Source: CAZSDW01 sp964605705
GTDB lineage: Bacteria; Fidelibacterota; UBA2242
NCBI GenBank assembly: GCA_964605705.1
Contig: CAZSDW010000015.1
Span: 9,287 to 73,286, forward strand
Direction of reading: 5' to 3'
DNA: 64,000 nt
Shown here: one piece after another, positions 25,866 to 35,799 of the stretch
Layout of the letters: each line of letters opens with the position of its first letter
Numbering within the stretch: position 1 is the first letter of the stretch
The notes under the pieces: model-generated
Database searches by the model: none
The model's input: only the letters and a program-made list of their open reading frames with translations
What the model was told of the DNA's origin: nothing
Position numbers and translations under genes: made by a program

Positions 25866-28349
25866 ATGAAAAAGACAATCTTATTTTTCATCGTTGTATC
25901 GATACTTTTTACAACCGGAATTGTGGTGTTAAATGCCCAGATGATCGCCACAATTACTGAAGATGTGGAAACTGACTTCGGCATTTACCATCCATATTCG
26001 GCAGAATTTACTCCAGACGTTCCGCTGTTTACGGTTGAGTCAGATTTCAGCAATGTGGAAAATTTCTCTCACCTGTACGCCGGTTTCAGCGCTATCGATT
26101 CATCACTTTTACTGAAAAATCACTTCACAGTCAAAAAAAGCCAATATACCCAGATGTATGATGTTTACAATAGCTGCACCTGGGACGGTATCCCGATCTT
26201 TGTCACTACGGACGCTGTTCTGCACACCTATCACGTATTATTCGATCGTTTTCTAGCTGAACTCGAAATGCAGGTATTTGTACCTGCTCTGGAGCTGCTC
26301 AGCGAAACATTAATCAACGAAACCCAGACCGTCTTCTTGGAAGCAACCACACCGGAAACACGGGAAGCCGCCCGTCGGAATCTGGCATTTCTGTATGTCT
26401 CTCAAAAACTGCTGAAAGGTTCCGAAGTTAGTGTACCCGATACTGTTGCCGGTCTTGTTGACGCCGAACTGGAGCTGATAGCCGATCATGACGGATTTTA
26501 TTTTTCCCCTGTTTTTGGTTCATTTTCCCAACTGGATTACACTCAATTTATTCCCCGCGGACATTACACCAAAAACGACACCCTAACTGCCTATTTCAAA
26601 GCCATGATGTGGCAGGGCTGGACAATATTTACTATGGAGCCGGACAAATTTGGCGAGTTAGCTTACGGACACACCTTGCAGGCATTGTTACTTGTGCAAA
26701 TGCTTTACAATCTGGAAACCGATGGACAGCCGCTGCTGGACCTGTGGGACCTGATCTATGAGCCAACTGTGTTTTTTGTTGGTAAAACCGATGATCCACA
26801 AATCCGTAATTATAAAACCATCGCAGAAGAGATTTACGGTAATGGCTTTCTCAATCTCAGTCCCGATGAACTGAACAATAGCACGCTCCTTGAAGCATTT
26901 ATGACCGAAGCACAAAAGTTACCGGAACCCAAAATCCCGAACTGGATCTATGGGACATACATTACATACAAAGGTTTTCGATTCATGGGACAACGTTTTA
27001 TTCCCGATTCCTATATGCTTGCTCATTTGATTTATCCCTATGTCGGCACATCTGACTATCAGCGCTGGATGCCCAAAGGATTGGACATTATGGCGATCTT
27101 AGGCTCGGACCGCGCCTATAAACTGCTCGATACACTTTATAATGAAACCGCCTATCCGAATTATTCCGAGAAAATTGCGGAATTCAAAACCGAATTCGCC
27201 GCACTTGAAGCGAAGGAGTGGGCCCAAAACCTTTACTGGAACTGGCTATATTGTCTCATGCCGCTCCTTTATGAAAAAGGTGAAGGTTATCCATTTTTCA
27301 TGCAGAATGTCGCCTGGCTGGATAAAGAACTGACCACGGCACTGGCATCCTGGGCAGAGCTGCGCCATGATACAATCTTATATGCAAAACAAAGTATGTC
27401 TCCTTGTGGTATCGCACCGGGAGCACCCCGAAGTTACGTGGAACCGAATCCCGATCTTTATGCCCGTCTGGCAAGTTTAGTCCGTTTTACCCGCGACGGA
27501 CTTGCATCCCGCGACTTACTCCTGAAAGGCTTTCAGGACAAATTAGACCTGTTTGAAACACTCCTGGTTTTTCTTCGGGATGTATCAATTAAAGAACTGG
27601 AAAATACTGCCCTGACCGAATCGGAGTATGACAATATTTTCTGTTTTGGGAAAGTCATGCATTATCTTGTTTCCGATGCCGATAATCCTCTGCAACTCTG
27701 GAATGTGAATGTCGATAATATGGCGGTAATTGCCGATGTACATACCGATTCAAATACCGACCGGTGTCTCGAAGAAGGCGTCGGCTATCCACGTGAAATC
27801 TTTGTGATTGTCAATGAAGGCGGAAACATCCGGATTACCCGGGGTGCCATTTTCTCCTATTATGAATTTTTACAGACAATTGCAAATCGTCTGACCGATG
27901 AAGCATGGCGGGATATACTTGCCAGTGATTCACCGCCTAAAATGCCGGAATGGGTTAAAAGCTTTACTGACGAATCAAGTTCTCAGCCACAGTTGACCCA
28001 GAATTCGGTGGACAATCTTTTTTATAAAGAATTCAGCCTTGCTATTTCTGAACAATCCACACGCTTGCCAGCAAAAATCCAGCTGTCTCAAAATTATCCA
28101 AATCCCTTCAATCCTACGACAACTATCGAATTTGACCTGCCCGAAAATGCATATATTCAACTGGAAATTTTCAACCTGATGGGGCAAAAAGTGATCACCC
28201 TTGCCGATGGCATGCGGTCCGCCGGAACATATCGGATAAGCTGGGACGGAAGAGATATGTATAACAAGAATGTAACCAGCGGAATATATTTCTACAGGTT
28301 AATCATTGGGAACGTCACCAAGGTAAGGAAAATGATTTTAGCCCGGTAA
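25866..28349 (+). CDS. Secreted DUF3160 protein with T9SS-type sorting domain, copy 1
   Basis: An 827-residue exported protein. ATG 25866 is chosen because AAGGA (25854-25858) stands in front of it; a TTG start at 25851 would precede that site. The signal peptide ends near LNAQ. Residues about 50-720 match the DUF3160 family, whose hallmark is VFDIYNSC... followed by FVTTDAVLHTYHVLFD; later GFRFMGQRFIPDSYM, ASWAELRHDTILYAKQ and VADVHTDSNT are conserved between both copies here. The last 85 residues are the sorting module (LSQNYPNPFNPTTTIEFDLP ... KMILAR). The biochemical function of DUF3160 is unknown. Confidence 0.9.
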   Translation: MKKTILFFIVVSILFTTGIVVLNAQMIATITEDVETDFGIYHPYSAEFTPDVPLFTVESDFSNVENFSHLYAGFSAIDSSLLLKNHFTVKKSQYTQMYDVYNSCTWDGIPIFVTTDAVLHTYHVLFDRFLAELEMQVFVPALELLSETLINETQTVFLEATTPETREAARRNLAFLYVSQKLLKGSEVSVPDTVAGLVDAELELIADHDGFYFSPVFGSFSQLDYTQFIPRGHYTKNDTLTAYFKAMMWQGWTIFTMEPDKFGELAYGHTLQALLLVQMLYNLETDGQPLLDLWDLIYEPTVFFVGKTDDPQIRNYKTIAEEIYGNGFLNLSPDELNNSTLLEAFMTEAQKLPEPKIPNWIYGTYITYKGFRFMGQRFIPDSYMLAHLIYPYVGTSDYQRWMPKGLDIMAILGSDRAYKLLDTLYNETAYPNYSEKIAEFKTEFAALEAKEWAQNLYWNWLYCLMPLLYEKGEGYPFFMQNVAWLDKELTTALASWAELRHDTILYAKQSMSPCGIAPGAPRSYVEPNPDLYARLASLVRFTRDGLASRDLLLKGFQDKLDLFETLLVFLRDVSIKELENTALTESEYDNIFCFGKVMHYLVSDADNPLQLWNVNVDNMAVIADVHTDSNTDRCLEEGVGYPREIFVIVNEGGNIRITRGAIFSYYEFLQTIANRLTDEAWRDILASDSPPKMPEWVKSFTDESSSQPQLTQNSVDNLFYKEFSLAISEQSTRLPAKIQLSQNYPNPFNPTTTIEFDLPENAYIQLEIFNLMGQKVITLADGMRSAGTYRISWDGRDMYNKNVTSGIYFYRLIIGNVTKVRKMILAR

Positions 28350-28404
28350 TAGCAGAAAAAATTAACATGGTCTCACGCAACAATAATCAATAGGAAAGGC
28401 AATA

Positions 28405-31251
28405 ATGAAACGATTCGGATTATTATCTGCAAGCATTCTTATGATCTCCATTTTTTCATATGTCGGTCTATCTCAAATGCTTATCGATATAAACAACGAC
28501 ATCGAAACTGAATTCGGCACTTATCACGTCTATCCGGTCAATATCAATCCCAATGCAGAAAGTTACGCAATTGGCGACAACCTGCAGAATATTTCAAACC
28601 TCGATCGGTTCAATGCCAAATTCAGCAATGAGGATTTAGCACTCCTGGAAGAAAACTACTTTGTTGTCAAACCAACTGCCTATAAAGAAATTTTTGATAT
28701 CTACAAAGACTGCAAAGAACGGGAATTCCCGGTATTCGTCACAACGGATGCCATGCTGCATACCTTTCATATTATTTATGATTATGCACTCAGGGCGCTG
28801 GAAGTTCAGAAGTTCGCCGCCGACCTGGATAACCTGAATAAGACACTCTTAACGGAAATGGAATCGCTCTACTATGTCACCGAAGATCAAAGTCTGAAGG
28901 ACATAATCCTGAAAAATGTCGCCTATTTTAGTGTCGCGACAAAATTAAAGGATCCGACTGCAGTGATCCCGGCATTTGCCATTGAATTGGTCAACGAAGA
29001 ATTGGAACTGATCGATGCCCATGGGGGATTTGGGTATTCTCCAATTTTTAATTCCGATGCCGTTGAATATAAAGAAGATTACAGTCAGTATATCCCGCGG
29101 GGACATTATACCCGCAACGACACCCTCTCAACCTATTTCAAATCCATGATGTGGTACGGTCGCATGATGTTCCGAATTGAACCCGACAGCACCGAAGCTG
29201 GGAAACAAAAAGGTCGGGAAGAAACCCTCCAGGCAATATTAATCGTCAAAGCACTGAATGAAATCAGCGTAAATGGCGAACCGGCGCTGGCAGTCTGGGA
29301 ACGGATTTATGATCCGACTATATTTTTCGTAGGTAAAACTGACGATTTGAATATTTACGAGTACACAAGCTTAATGGAGGAGGTATATGGCAGTGATTAT
29401 ATATCTCTAAGTATCAGTGATTTTGCCAATATCGAAAGATTGACTACTTTTATCGATAAAGCCAAAGACCTCCGTGATCCACTGATCTGCTCCTCATGGG
29501 TAACTGATCAGGAAGACGCAGAAGACGTAACCAAGGGATTCCGCTTCATGGGACAGCGGTTTATTCCGGATTCCTACATGTTTCAGCAACTGGTTTACGA
29601 TCATGTGTTTTCTTACTATGGTTCGGGTGAACCGTTTACTCTCGTTTATAGCGCAAACGGACCGATTCGCGGATTCCCAAGGGGTTTGGATGCAATGATT
29701 GTTTTAGGTTCGCAAGCCGCCGAGGATATTATTCGCTCCGAAGGCGATGCCGATTATTATAAGTACGACGAACAATTGACTGCACTCAAACAGGAATTCA
29801 GGGACCTTGAAGCCCCTGTCTGGGTGCAGAATCTCTATTGGAGCTGGCTCTATGCATTAATGCCATTGTTAGAACCGAAAGGCACCGGTTATCCGGCTTT
29901 TATGCAGAACCTCGCATGGACATTAAAGCAGTTGTACACTGCTCTGGCTTCCTGGGGCGAACTCCGGCATGATACCATTCTTTATGCAAAACAGAGTTAT
30001 ACAAGCTATGCGACAGGAATGCCGGAAATACCCGGACTTACCTACGGATACGTAGAACCAAATCCGCAGCTTTACGCCCGGATGGCAAGTCTGGCTAATC
30101 TCATGCGCACAGGATTGAACGGACGAGGACTTCTGCTAAACGAATTCGACAACAAGTTGATCAATTTCGAATCCCTCTGCCTGGCTTTGAAAGGCATTGC
30201 CGAAAAGGAATTAACGAAGCAGGAATTACTTACGGAAGAGTATGATCTCATCTGGACGATTGGAGAACGCATCGAAAACCTACTGACATTTTCCGATGAC
30301 CTCAGCGGCTCAATCTGCAATGAAACCGACGAAGGAATGGCTGTGGTCGCCGATGTTCACACTGACAGTAATTCTGAAAAAGTTCTGGAAGAAGGTATTG
30401 GTTATCCCTTTGAAGTCTATGTCGCTGTAAAAGTAAAAGATGAAATTAAAATTACCAAGGGCGCCGGTTTTTCATATTATGAATTCAAGCACCCGATGGC
30501 AGACCGGCTGACTGATGAAGCCTGGCAGGAAATCCTGACAACCGAAAATCATCCCGAGATACCTCAGTGGACGGAAGCTTTTATCGATAATTCTCAAGAT
30601 TTTACAATTTCAGAACCTTATCACACTTTTCTTGAGAATGAAACCGTCAACAACATTACAGTCCGTATAAATCCTGAAACTCCGGCAACCGGTGACACAT
30701 TACAAATAAGTATCAACAGCCAGTATAGTTATGGCTCCACCCTGACTGCTCTTTTTTGTGATAATGACGGTAATGTTATTGATTCTCTCGAGTTGGATAT
30801 TCAGACAGAAGATGACGAAAATCGTTGCACCTATATCGGCAGCATCGCCACATCCGGATGGATGGGAGGTTCAGTTATTCTTAAAATACTGCACAGTCAG
30901 GGAGGTGTGCTCTCGACACACTGGTTTGAAATACAGCATATCGCCAGTATTATTGATAATAATTCAATGCCTTCACAATTCTATCTTCACCAAAGTTATC
31001 CGAATCCCTTCAACGCCTCGACAACTATCCATTTTGATTTACCGGAAGAAAGCAAAATACAGTTGAACATCTATAATCTGCTGGGACAAAAAGTGATCAC
31101 TCTTGCAGAAGGAATATGTTCTGCCGGAGTCTATCATTTATCCTGGAATGGACAAGATGTAAATGGCAGGCTGGTGCCCAGCGGAATATACATCGTCCAG
31201 CTCAACAGCCGAAATATTCAACTAAATCATAAACTTTTATTGTTAAAATAG
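28405..31251 (+). CDS. Secreted DUF3160 protein with T9SS-type sorting domain, copy 2
   Basis: A 948-residue tandem paralogue of the preceding protein: signal peptide ending LSQM, then the DUF3160 domain with FVTTDAMLHTFHIIYD, GFRFMGQRFIPDSYMF, ASWGELRHDTILYAKQ and VADVHTDSNS. It differs by an inserted beta-sandwich of about 120 residues before the sorting module (residues about 735-850, with TVRINPETPATGDTLQISI, a typical Ig-like pattern). It ends with HQSYPNPFNASTTIHFDLPE and LLLLK. AGGAAAGG precedes the ATG. The pair followed by a third sorting-domain protein suggests one surface-exported set. Confidence 0.9.
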   Translation: MKRFGLLSASILMISIFSYVGLSQMLIDINNDIETEFGTYHVYPVNINPNAESYAIGDNLQNISNLDRFNAKFSNEDLALLEENYFVVKPTAYKEIFDIYKDCKEREFPVFVTTDAMLHTFHIIYDYALRALEVQKFAADLDNLNKTLLTEMESLYYVTEDQSLKDIILKNVAYFSVATKLKDPTAVIPAFAIELVNEELELIDAHGGFGYSPIFNSDAVEYKEDYSQYIPRGHYTRNDTLSTYFKSMMWYGRMMFRIEPDSTEAGKQKGREETLQAILIVKALNEISVNGEPALAVWERIYDPTIFFVGKTDDLNIYEYTSLMEEVYGSDYISLSISDFANIERLTTFIDKAKDLRDPLICSSWVTDQEDAEDVTKGFRFMGQRFIPDSYMFQQLVYDHVFSYYGSGEPFTLVYSANGPIRGFPRGLDAMIVLGSQAAEDIIRSEGDADYYKYDEQLTALKQEFRDLEAPVWVQNLYWSWLYALMPLLEPKGTGYPAFMQNLAWTLKQLYTALASWGELRHDTILYAKQSYTSYATGMPEIPGLTYGYVEPNPQLYARMASLANLMRTGLNGRGLLLNEFDNKLINFESLCLALKGIAEKELTKQELLTEEYDLIWTIGERIENLLTFSDDLSGSICNETDEGMAVVADVHTDSNSEKVLEEGIGYPFEVYVAVKVKDEIKITKGAGFSYYEFKHPMADRLTDEAWQEILTTENHPEIPQWTEAFIDNSQDFTISEPYHTFLENETVNNITVRINPETPATGDTLQISINSQYSYGSTLTALFCDNDGNVIDSLELDIQTEDDENRCTYIGSIATSGWMGGSVILKILHSQGGVLSTHWFEIQHIASIIDNNSMPSQFYLHQSYPNPFNASTTIHFDLPEESKIQLNIYNLLGQKVITLAEGICSAGVYHLSWNGQDVNGRLVPSGIYIVQLNSRNIQLNHKLLLLK

Positions 31252-31265
31252 TGTGAAAGGTAATC

Positions 31266-32618
31266 ATGAAAAGAATTCTATTTATACTCATTTTAATCTT
31301 TTCAACAGCTTTATTTGCCCAGGATGATGGATTTATTGAGTTTGAATTTAATGGCGACAGCCTGACGATCTGGCATTACGGTGCGTGGCGCAACTGTGGC
31401 GCTATTTATCAAATGGATCTGATAATGGTCGATTCGACGATTTACCTGATGGAAAACGACACTTCCTCAATGTGGGAATGGTGCATGTGTTATTTTGATT
31501 TGGCAACCAGCATCACGATGCCCGAACCCGGTCGCTACAATCTGATCATTCATACGACCAATAAGAATAATGGTGATACCAGTCTGGTTGCCGATACCAG
31601 TTTTACAGTCAACCAGATTCAAGTGATTTCCTTTTCCGATCCAGAATGTGTAAACATATTAAGCAAGGCGGCGACTGTCTCCGGAACTGAAATACCAGTT
31701 ATTAATTCCTCCGTATCCGAATGTCAGATCGATGCCTATAACGACATTTATTACTGGTCAAATGAAGGTGAACTGACAATTACCTGGTACACTGATTCAA
31801 TTAACTGCAATATCATACCGCAATGGCAGGCAATGATGTCAAATGATACTATCCGGGTGACCATGACAGACACCAATCCGGGTGATGAATGTGTCTGTCC
31901 CAAATATTTTACAATGACCATCGGACCGATTCCCAATGGCAAATACGTACTGAATTTTCTTGAAGGAATGTATCTTTTTTCCACTGTTATTATCAACCAG
32001 CAACTTAATCTGGAGACTGCTGGCAGCGACCTGATCATGTACTGGGATGTTGAGGAATTGAACTGCTGCCTGGAAACCCTCTGGGAAAGCTGGCTGGACG
32101 GCAATGTCTTTCATGTGGTTATGACGGATACCGGCGCTCCCTGTGACTGTTTATGTCCATTTGAATTATCGGTAAGATTTGGTCCGTTTCCACCCGGAAA
32201 TTATACCCTGGATTTCGAAAATACATATCTGGCAGGTCCTTTCGAATTCACAATCCAGAGCCTCAGAAAGCCAAGCGCAACAGCCACGATTTTATCCTAT
32301 TACCAGAGCGAATGTTATGACGCTGTGAAAACTGAAGACCATCAACAAATCGCCCAAAAATACGCCCTGATGCGCAGCTATCCCAATCCCTTTAATCCCA
32401 CTGCGACAATTGAATTTTACTTGCCTGAGCGAACAGAGGTTTTAATTGAAATCTATGACATTACCGGATCATGCGTTCAGGAAATTTATTCAGGCGTTTT
32501 GGCTAGCGGAGGGTATTCCCGACCATGGAACGCGACCGGTTTTCCGAGCGGTATCTATTTCATTCACCTAAGCGGACAAAATATTCACCTGACAAATAAA
32601 GTCCTTTTATTGAAATAA
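31266..32618 (+). CDS. Secreted Cys-repeat protein with T9SS-type sorting domain
   Basis: A 450-residue exported protein, 14 bases after the second DUF3160 gene. After a signal peptide (to LFAQD) three diverged repeats of about 100 residues follow, each with a single Cys near the start, a central Trp region, then a CxC-type pair and an ending of the form GxYxLxF: WRNCGAI / WEWCMCYF / GRYNLII; INCNIIPQW / ECVCPKYF / GKYVLNF; LNCCLETLW / CDCLCPFE / GNYTLDF. Disulfides within each unit are likely. The end has SYPNPFNPTATIEFYLPE and VLLLK. No family recognised. Confidence 0.78.
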   Translation: MKRILFILILIFSTALFAQDDGFIEFEFNGDSLTIWHYGAWRNCGAIYQMDLIMVDSTIYLMENDTSSMWEWCMCYFDLATSITMPEPGRYNLIIHTTNKNNGDTSLVADTSFTVNQIQVISFSDPECVNILSKAATVSGTEIPVINSSVSECQIDAYNDIYYWSNEGELTITWYTDSINCNIIPQWQAMMSNDTIRVTMTDTNPGDECVCPKYFTMTIGPIPNGKYVLNFLEGMYLFSTVIINQQLNLETAGSDLIMYWDVEELNCCLETLWESWLDGNVFHVVMTDTGAPCDCLCPFELSVRFGPFPPGNYTLDFENTYLAGPFEFTIQSLRKPSATATILSYYQSECYDAVKTEDHQQIAQKYALMRSYPNPFNPTATIEFYLPERTEVLIEIYDITGSCVQEIYSGVLASGGYSRPWNATGFPSGIYFIHLSGQNIHLTNKVLLLK

Positions 32619-32681
32619 AACAATTTACAGCCACCTGTTCTCAGGGAACTGTAAAGTAACACTCCCCCCACTTCTCGCCCC

Positions 32682-32718
32682 AAATATAATCACCAAAGAT
32701 TTTGGTGATTATATTTTT
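32682..32718. terminator. Strong hairpin terminator, 16-bp perfect stem
   Basis: Bases 32682-32697 (AAATATAATCACCAAA) are the exact reverse complement of 32701-32716, with a three-base loop GAT. The 3' arm ends in TATTTTT, giving a U-rich tail. It stands 64 bases after the Cys-repeat gene and separates it from the next gene. Confidence 0.75.
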
Positions 32719-32754
32719 CAGATACTGTATATTCCTGAAAAAGGGGTCATAAAC

Positions 32755-33180
32755 ATGAATCAAAAATTGGAAAGATGCCTGGTCTATTATTTTGGTATCG
32801 TCCAGATGCTCCATCTTTTTACATTAATCCGCGCCCTGATGATTTTCAAACAAAAGCAAATACTACCCTTCCCGGCTCTACCTCCGGTGAGCGGCTGGAC
32901 TACACAGTCAGAATTTTTCCTGATTGGAAACGGGCTGATCGACGCGCTGAATATTATCCTCTCAATCCTGTTTGTATCCGGCTATCTTCAGTCCAAAAAA
33001 TGGACCGATAAGACCGGATTGATTACGTTAACAATTTTACTTTATTCGGCAGTTATTTTTGCTTATGGTACCGTTAATGCCGGCGCCTGGACTGCTCATC
33101 CGTTTGCTTACTGGTCAATGGCACTCATTTACCTGCCAATTCTCGGCTTGACATTTTACTGGTACCTTAGAAAGAATTAA
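32755..33180 (+). CDS. Small four-helix membrane protein, unknown
   Basis: A 141-residue protein with four predicted transmembrane helices (about 8-28, 57-75, 83-106, 112-135) and short loops. It has no recognisable catalytic motif. AAGGGGT precedes the ATG at a normal distance, which supports a real gene. It lies alone between a strong terminator and the metallopeptidase-like gene 27 bases downstream. Function unknown. Confidence 0.65.
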   Translation: MNQKLERCLVYYFGIVQMLHLFTLIRALMIFKQKQILPFPALPPVSGWTTQSEFFLIGNGLIDALNIILSILFVSGYLQSKKWTDKTGLITLTILLYSAVIFAYGTVNAGAWTAHPFAYWSMALIYLPILGLTFYWYLRKN

Positions 33181-33207
33181 CTTAGAAAATGTGGGGAGAA
33201 TACCAAC

Positions 33208-34080
33208 TTGATTGAGTTCTATCCGAACAGTATAAAGTATCTGTTTATGACCATTCTACTTTTACTAATGATCAGTACAGCAACATTCCCACAGGATTCA
33301 GATAACGGTCCGGTTTTACCCGAATGTTACCTCCTTCAAGGTATTTCTGAAAAGTCTGCAGTCGATATCATCGAACTCATCAGCAGTTTTCACACTCGCA
33401 TCTGCGCCGACCTTGAAATTGATCAAAAAGAATTTGAACAGCTCTGCCATATTTATATCGCATTCAAAGATCCACCCACCGGACGGGCTAATTTCGAGGT
33501 CTCGACCCTGACCTCCAGCACCAGTTTCCCGAAAAATGGAATTAAGTACAAAGCAACCCTGGAAATATTGAATCCTGATCTTTATAATGGAAAATATATC
33601 AATGAACTGGGACTGCCCTATGATCGACATTATTATCACAAATTGCTGATTCACGAAATTTCAACCTGTTATATCGAATACCTGCTCGTAATTAAGGATA
33701 TTGGCTGGGGTATCAACGATACTCCGAACTGGTTTCGACAGGGATTGGAGGAATATTACGGATTATATTATTCGGATGATTACTGGCAAACCGATGGATT
33801 CCGCAAGTATTTTGAATATCATCTCAGCAAGCAAGGGGGAATTAACTTTCAGTTTGGAATATTTCCCCAAAATCCCTATCTCGATGGCGCAATTCTGTTT
33901 TGCTTTCTCCATGAAACATACGGAATCGAAAAAATACGACAGATAATCATCTCCGACCAGCCTGATCTGGGTGCTGCTATAACTCACGTATTGAAAATGG
34001 ATCTCGATCAGCTGGCAACAGAATTTCATCAATGGCGTATAAAAAAAGCCAATCGTCTTCAATTGAAATTAGCCGATTAG
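33208..34080 (+). CDS. Exported gluzincin-like protein, probably catalytically dead
   Basis: A protein of about 290 residues starting at TTG 33208, with GGGGAGA at 33192-33198 as a good ribosome site; ATG 33247 would still give a signal peptide. The domain resembles the Peptidase_MA (gluzincin) family: LLIHEISTCYIEYLL stands where HExxH is expected, and TPNWFRQGLEEYYG where WxxEGxAEY is expected. In both, a key residue is changed (second His to Thr; Glu to Gln), so zinc catalysis is unlikely. A scaffold or binding role is inferred. Confidence 0.65.
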   Translation: MIEFYPNSIKYLFMTILLLLMISTATFPQDSDNGPVLPECYLLQGISEKSAVDIIELISSFHTRICADLEIDQKEFEQLCHIYIAFKDPPTGRANFEVSTLTSSTSFPKNGIKYKATLEILNPDLYNGKYINELGLPYDRHYYHKLLIHEISTCYIEYLLVIKDIGWGINDTPNWFRQGLEEYYGLYYSDDYWQTDGFRKYFEYHLSKQGGINFQFGIFPQNPYLDGAILFCFLHETYGIEKIRQIIISDQPDLGAAITHVLKMDLDQLATEFHQWRIKKANRLQLKLAD

Positions 34081-34145
34081 TTTTGAAGATACTTCATTTA
34101 ATAATAACTTATATACCAGATACAATTAAAAAGGAATAATTTAAA

Positions 34146-34916
34146 TTGATAACAAAAGAAGAAATAATACAGGATTGGTTACCGCGATATACCGGAACTT
34201 CCATTTCAGAATTTGGAGACTATATTCTGTTGACGAACTTTTCAGATTATCTTTGCCATTTTGCCGAGCGGTTTAATGTCCGAATCCGGGGCACCCGCAA
34301 ACCGATGCAGACCGCCACTGCGAATAACATCACAATTATAAATTTTGGCATGGGCAGTGCTATGGCAGCAACCGTTATGGATCTGCTGGGGAGCGTAAAA
34401 CCGAAAGCAGCCCTCTTCCTCGGGAAATGTGGTGGATTAAAGAAAAAAATTAAAGTTGGCGATTTTATTTTACCGATAGCGGCTATCCGGGGAGATGGTA
34501 CAAGCAACGATTATCTGCCACCGGAAGTACCTGCCCTTCCATCCTTCCGCTTACAGGGCGCCGTCTCAGCGATGATCAGAAAACATGAAATAGACTACTG
34601 GACCGGCACGATCTATACTACCAACCGCCGGATCTGGGAACATGATTCCAATTTTAAAGAGTACCTGACAAAAATCCGGGCAGCCGGCATTGATATGGAA
34701 ACGGCTACCCTTTTCACTGTCGGTTTTATCAATAAAATTCCCCACGGCGCATTGTTGCTGGTTTCCGATAATCCCATGACACCCGAAGGAATTAAAACCG
34801 CTGCCAGTGATAAGCAGGTGACGGATAAATATGTCAAAACTCATCTGGATATCGGTGTGGATGCGCTGCTCGAATTAGCCAACCGAGGCGATTCTGTCAA
34901 ACATATGCGCTTTTAG
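34146..34916 (+). CDS. amn: AMP nucleosidase
   Basis: A 256-residue enzyme of the nucleoside phosphorylase fold, of the short AMP nucleosidase type found in Bacteroidota and relatives, which splits AMP to adenine and ribose 5-phosphate. Seen: TIINFGMGSAMAATVMDLL, ALFLGKCGGL (the phosphorylase-fold GxCGG loop), PIAAIRGDGTSNDYLPPEVP, AGIDMETATLF (purine/ribose-binding Glu) and LLVSDNPM. The start is TTG 34146 with AAGGA at 34131-34135; no ATG offers a complete N-terminus. It stands alone. The function is read from strong motif agreement. Confidence 0.88.
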   Translation: MITKEEIIQDWLPRYTGTSISEFGDYILLTNFSDYLCHFAERFNVRIRGTRKPMQTATANNITIINFGMGSAMAATVMDLLGSVKPKAALFLGKCGGLKKKIKVGDFILPIAAIRGDGTSNDYLPPEVPALPSFRLQGAVSAMIRKHEIDYWTGTIYTTNRRIWEHDSNFKEYLTKIRAAGIDMETATLFTVGFINKIPHGALLLVSDNPMTPEGIKTAASDKQVTDKYVKTHLDIGVDALLELANRGDSVKHMRF

Positions 34917-34977
34917 CAAAACAACTGCAAGGCGTAGCGATGCACCAAAATGTCACCAATTTCATTAAAATCCGGTA

Positions 34978-35634
34978 ATGAAATCATTCCTGATTATCCT
35001 GCTTTCCGCCCTTTTAATTATAAACCTTTCAAATCAAAAGCTCCTCGCTCAGGAACCGGTCTGGGCGTTTATCAGTTCTCAGAATGGCATAGATCTGTAC
35101 AAGCAGTCGGAAGTATATAATGGATTTGACGAATTTCGGGCAGTCGTGATTTTTGACTGTTCGCTGGAAGTCATTGCAGCAGTGTTAAAAGATTTTCCAA
35201 ATTATCCGAACTGGATGCCGGAATGTCTGCAGGCAAAAAAGATTGAAGACATTGACGAGAATAGTCTGCTACTGTACTATCTGCACCATTCGCCCTGGCC
35301 TGTCAGGAACCGGGATGCTGTTTTGCGGGTAAATTCCATAATGGATCGAGAACTGAATATACTATATATCAGTTCCATTGCGCAATCCGATGACCGCTTT
35401 CCCGCTCAGCCTAATCCGGTCAGAATGGCGATGATGGAAGCTCATTGGAAAATTGAATCCCTGGGTACGTATCGGACTAAGATAAGCTACAGCGTCATCA
35501 GCGATCCGGCAGGTTACCTGACCGCTTCATCGGTAAATCTTGCCAGCAAATATTTACCGGTTAAAACCTTGCTTGGTCTGGCTAAAATGATAAAACTAAA
35601 GCGATACATACAGGCGGATAATTCGGAGAATTAG
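34978..35634 (+). CDS. Exported START/SRPBCC-like lipid-binding domain protein
   Basis: A 218-residue protein with a signal peptide (to LLAQE) followed by a START-type domain: GIDLYKQSEVYNGFDEFRA, FPNYPNWMPEC, SPWPVRNRDAVL and FPAQPNPVRMAMMEAHWKIE match the bacterial START family in which the helix-grip fold binds lipids. Here it is predicted to be periplasmic. It starts 61 bases after AMP nucleosidase and may or may not share its transcript. Its ligand is unknown. Confidence 0.82.
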   Translation: MKSFLIILLSALLIINLSNQKLLAQEPVWAFISSQNGIDLYKQSEVYNGFDEFRAVVIFDCSLEVIAAVLKDFPNYPNWMPECLQAKKIEDIDENSLLLYYLHHSPWPVRNRDAVLRVNSIMDRELNILYISSIAQSDDRFPAQPNPVRMAMMEAHWKIESLGTYRTKISYSVISDPAGYLTASSVNLASKYLPVKTLLGLAKMIKLKRYIQADNSEN

Positions 35635-35799
35635 AATCTCTTTAAAGTACAATCGGGGTGAGTTTCTGCTTTATCGATAAAAATAGCTGGTTACTTATTG
35701 CGCTCTAACGGTTTTTCGGCTATATTTTGAACAAATGCAGAGTAATTTTTCACCGATGTTTTTACATAACTATCAGATTGAACCTAACGGAGATATAAT

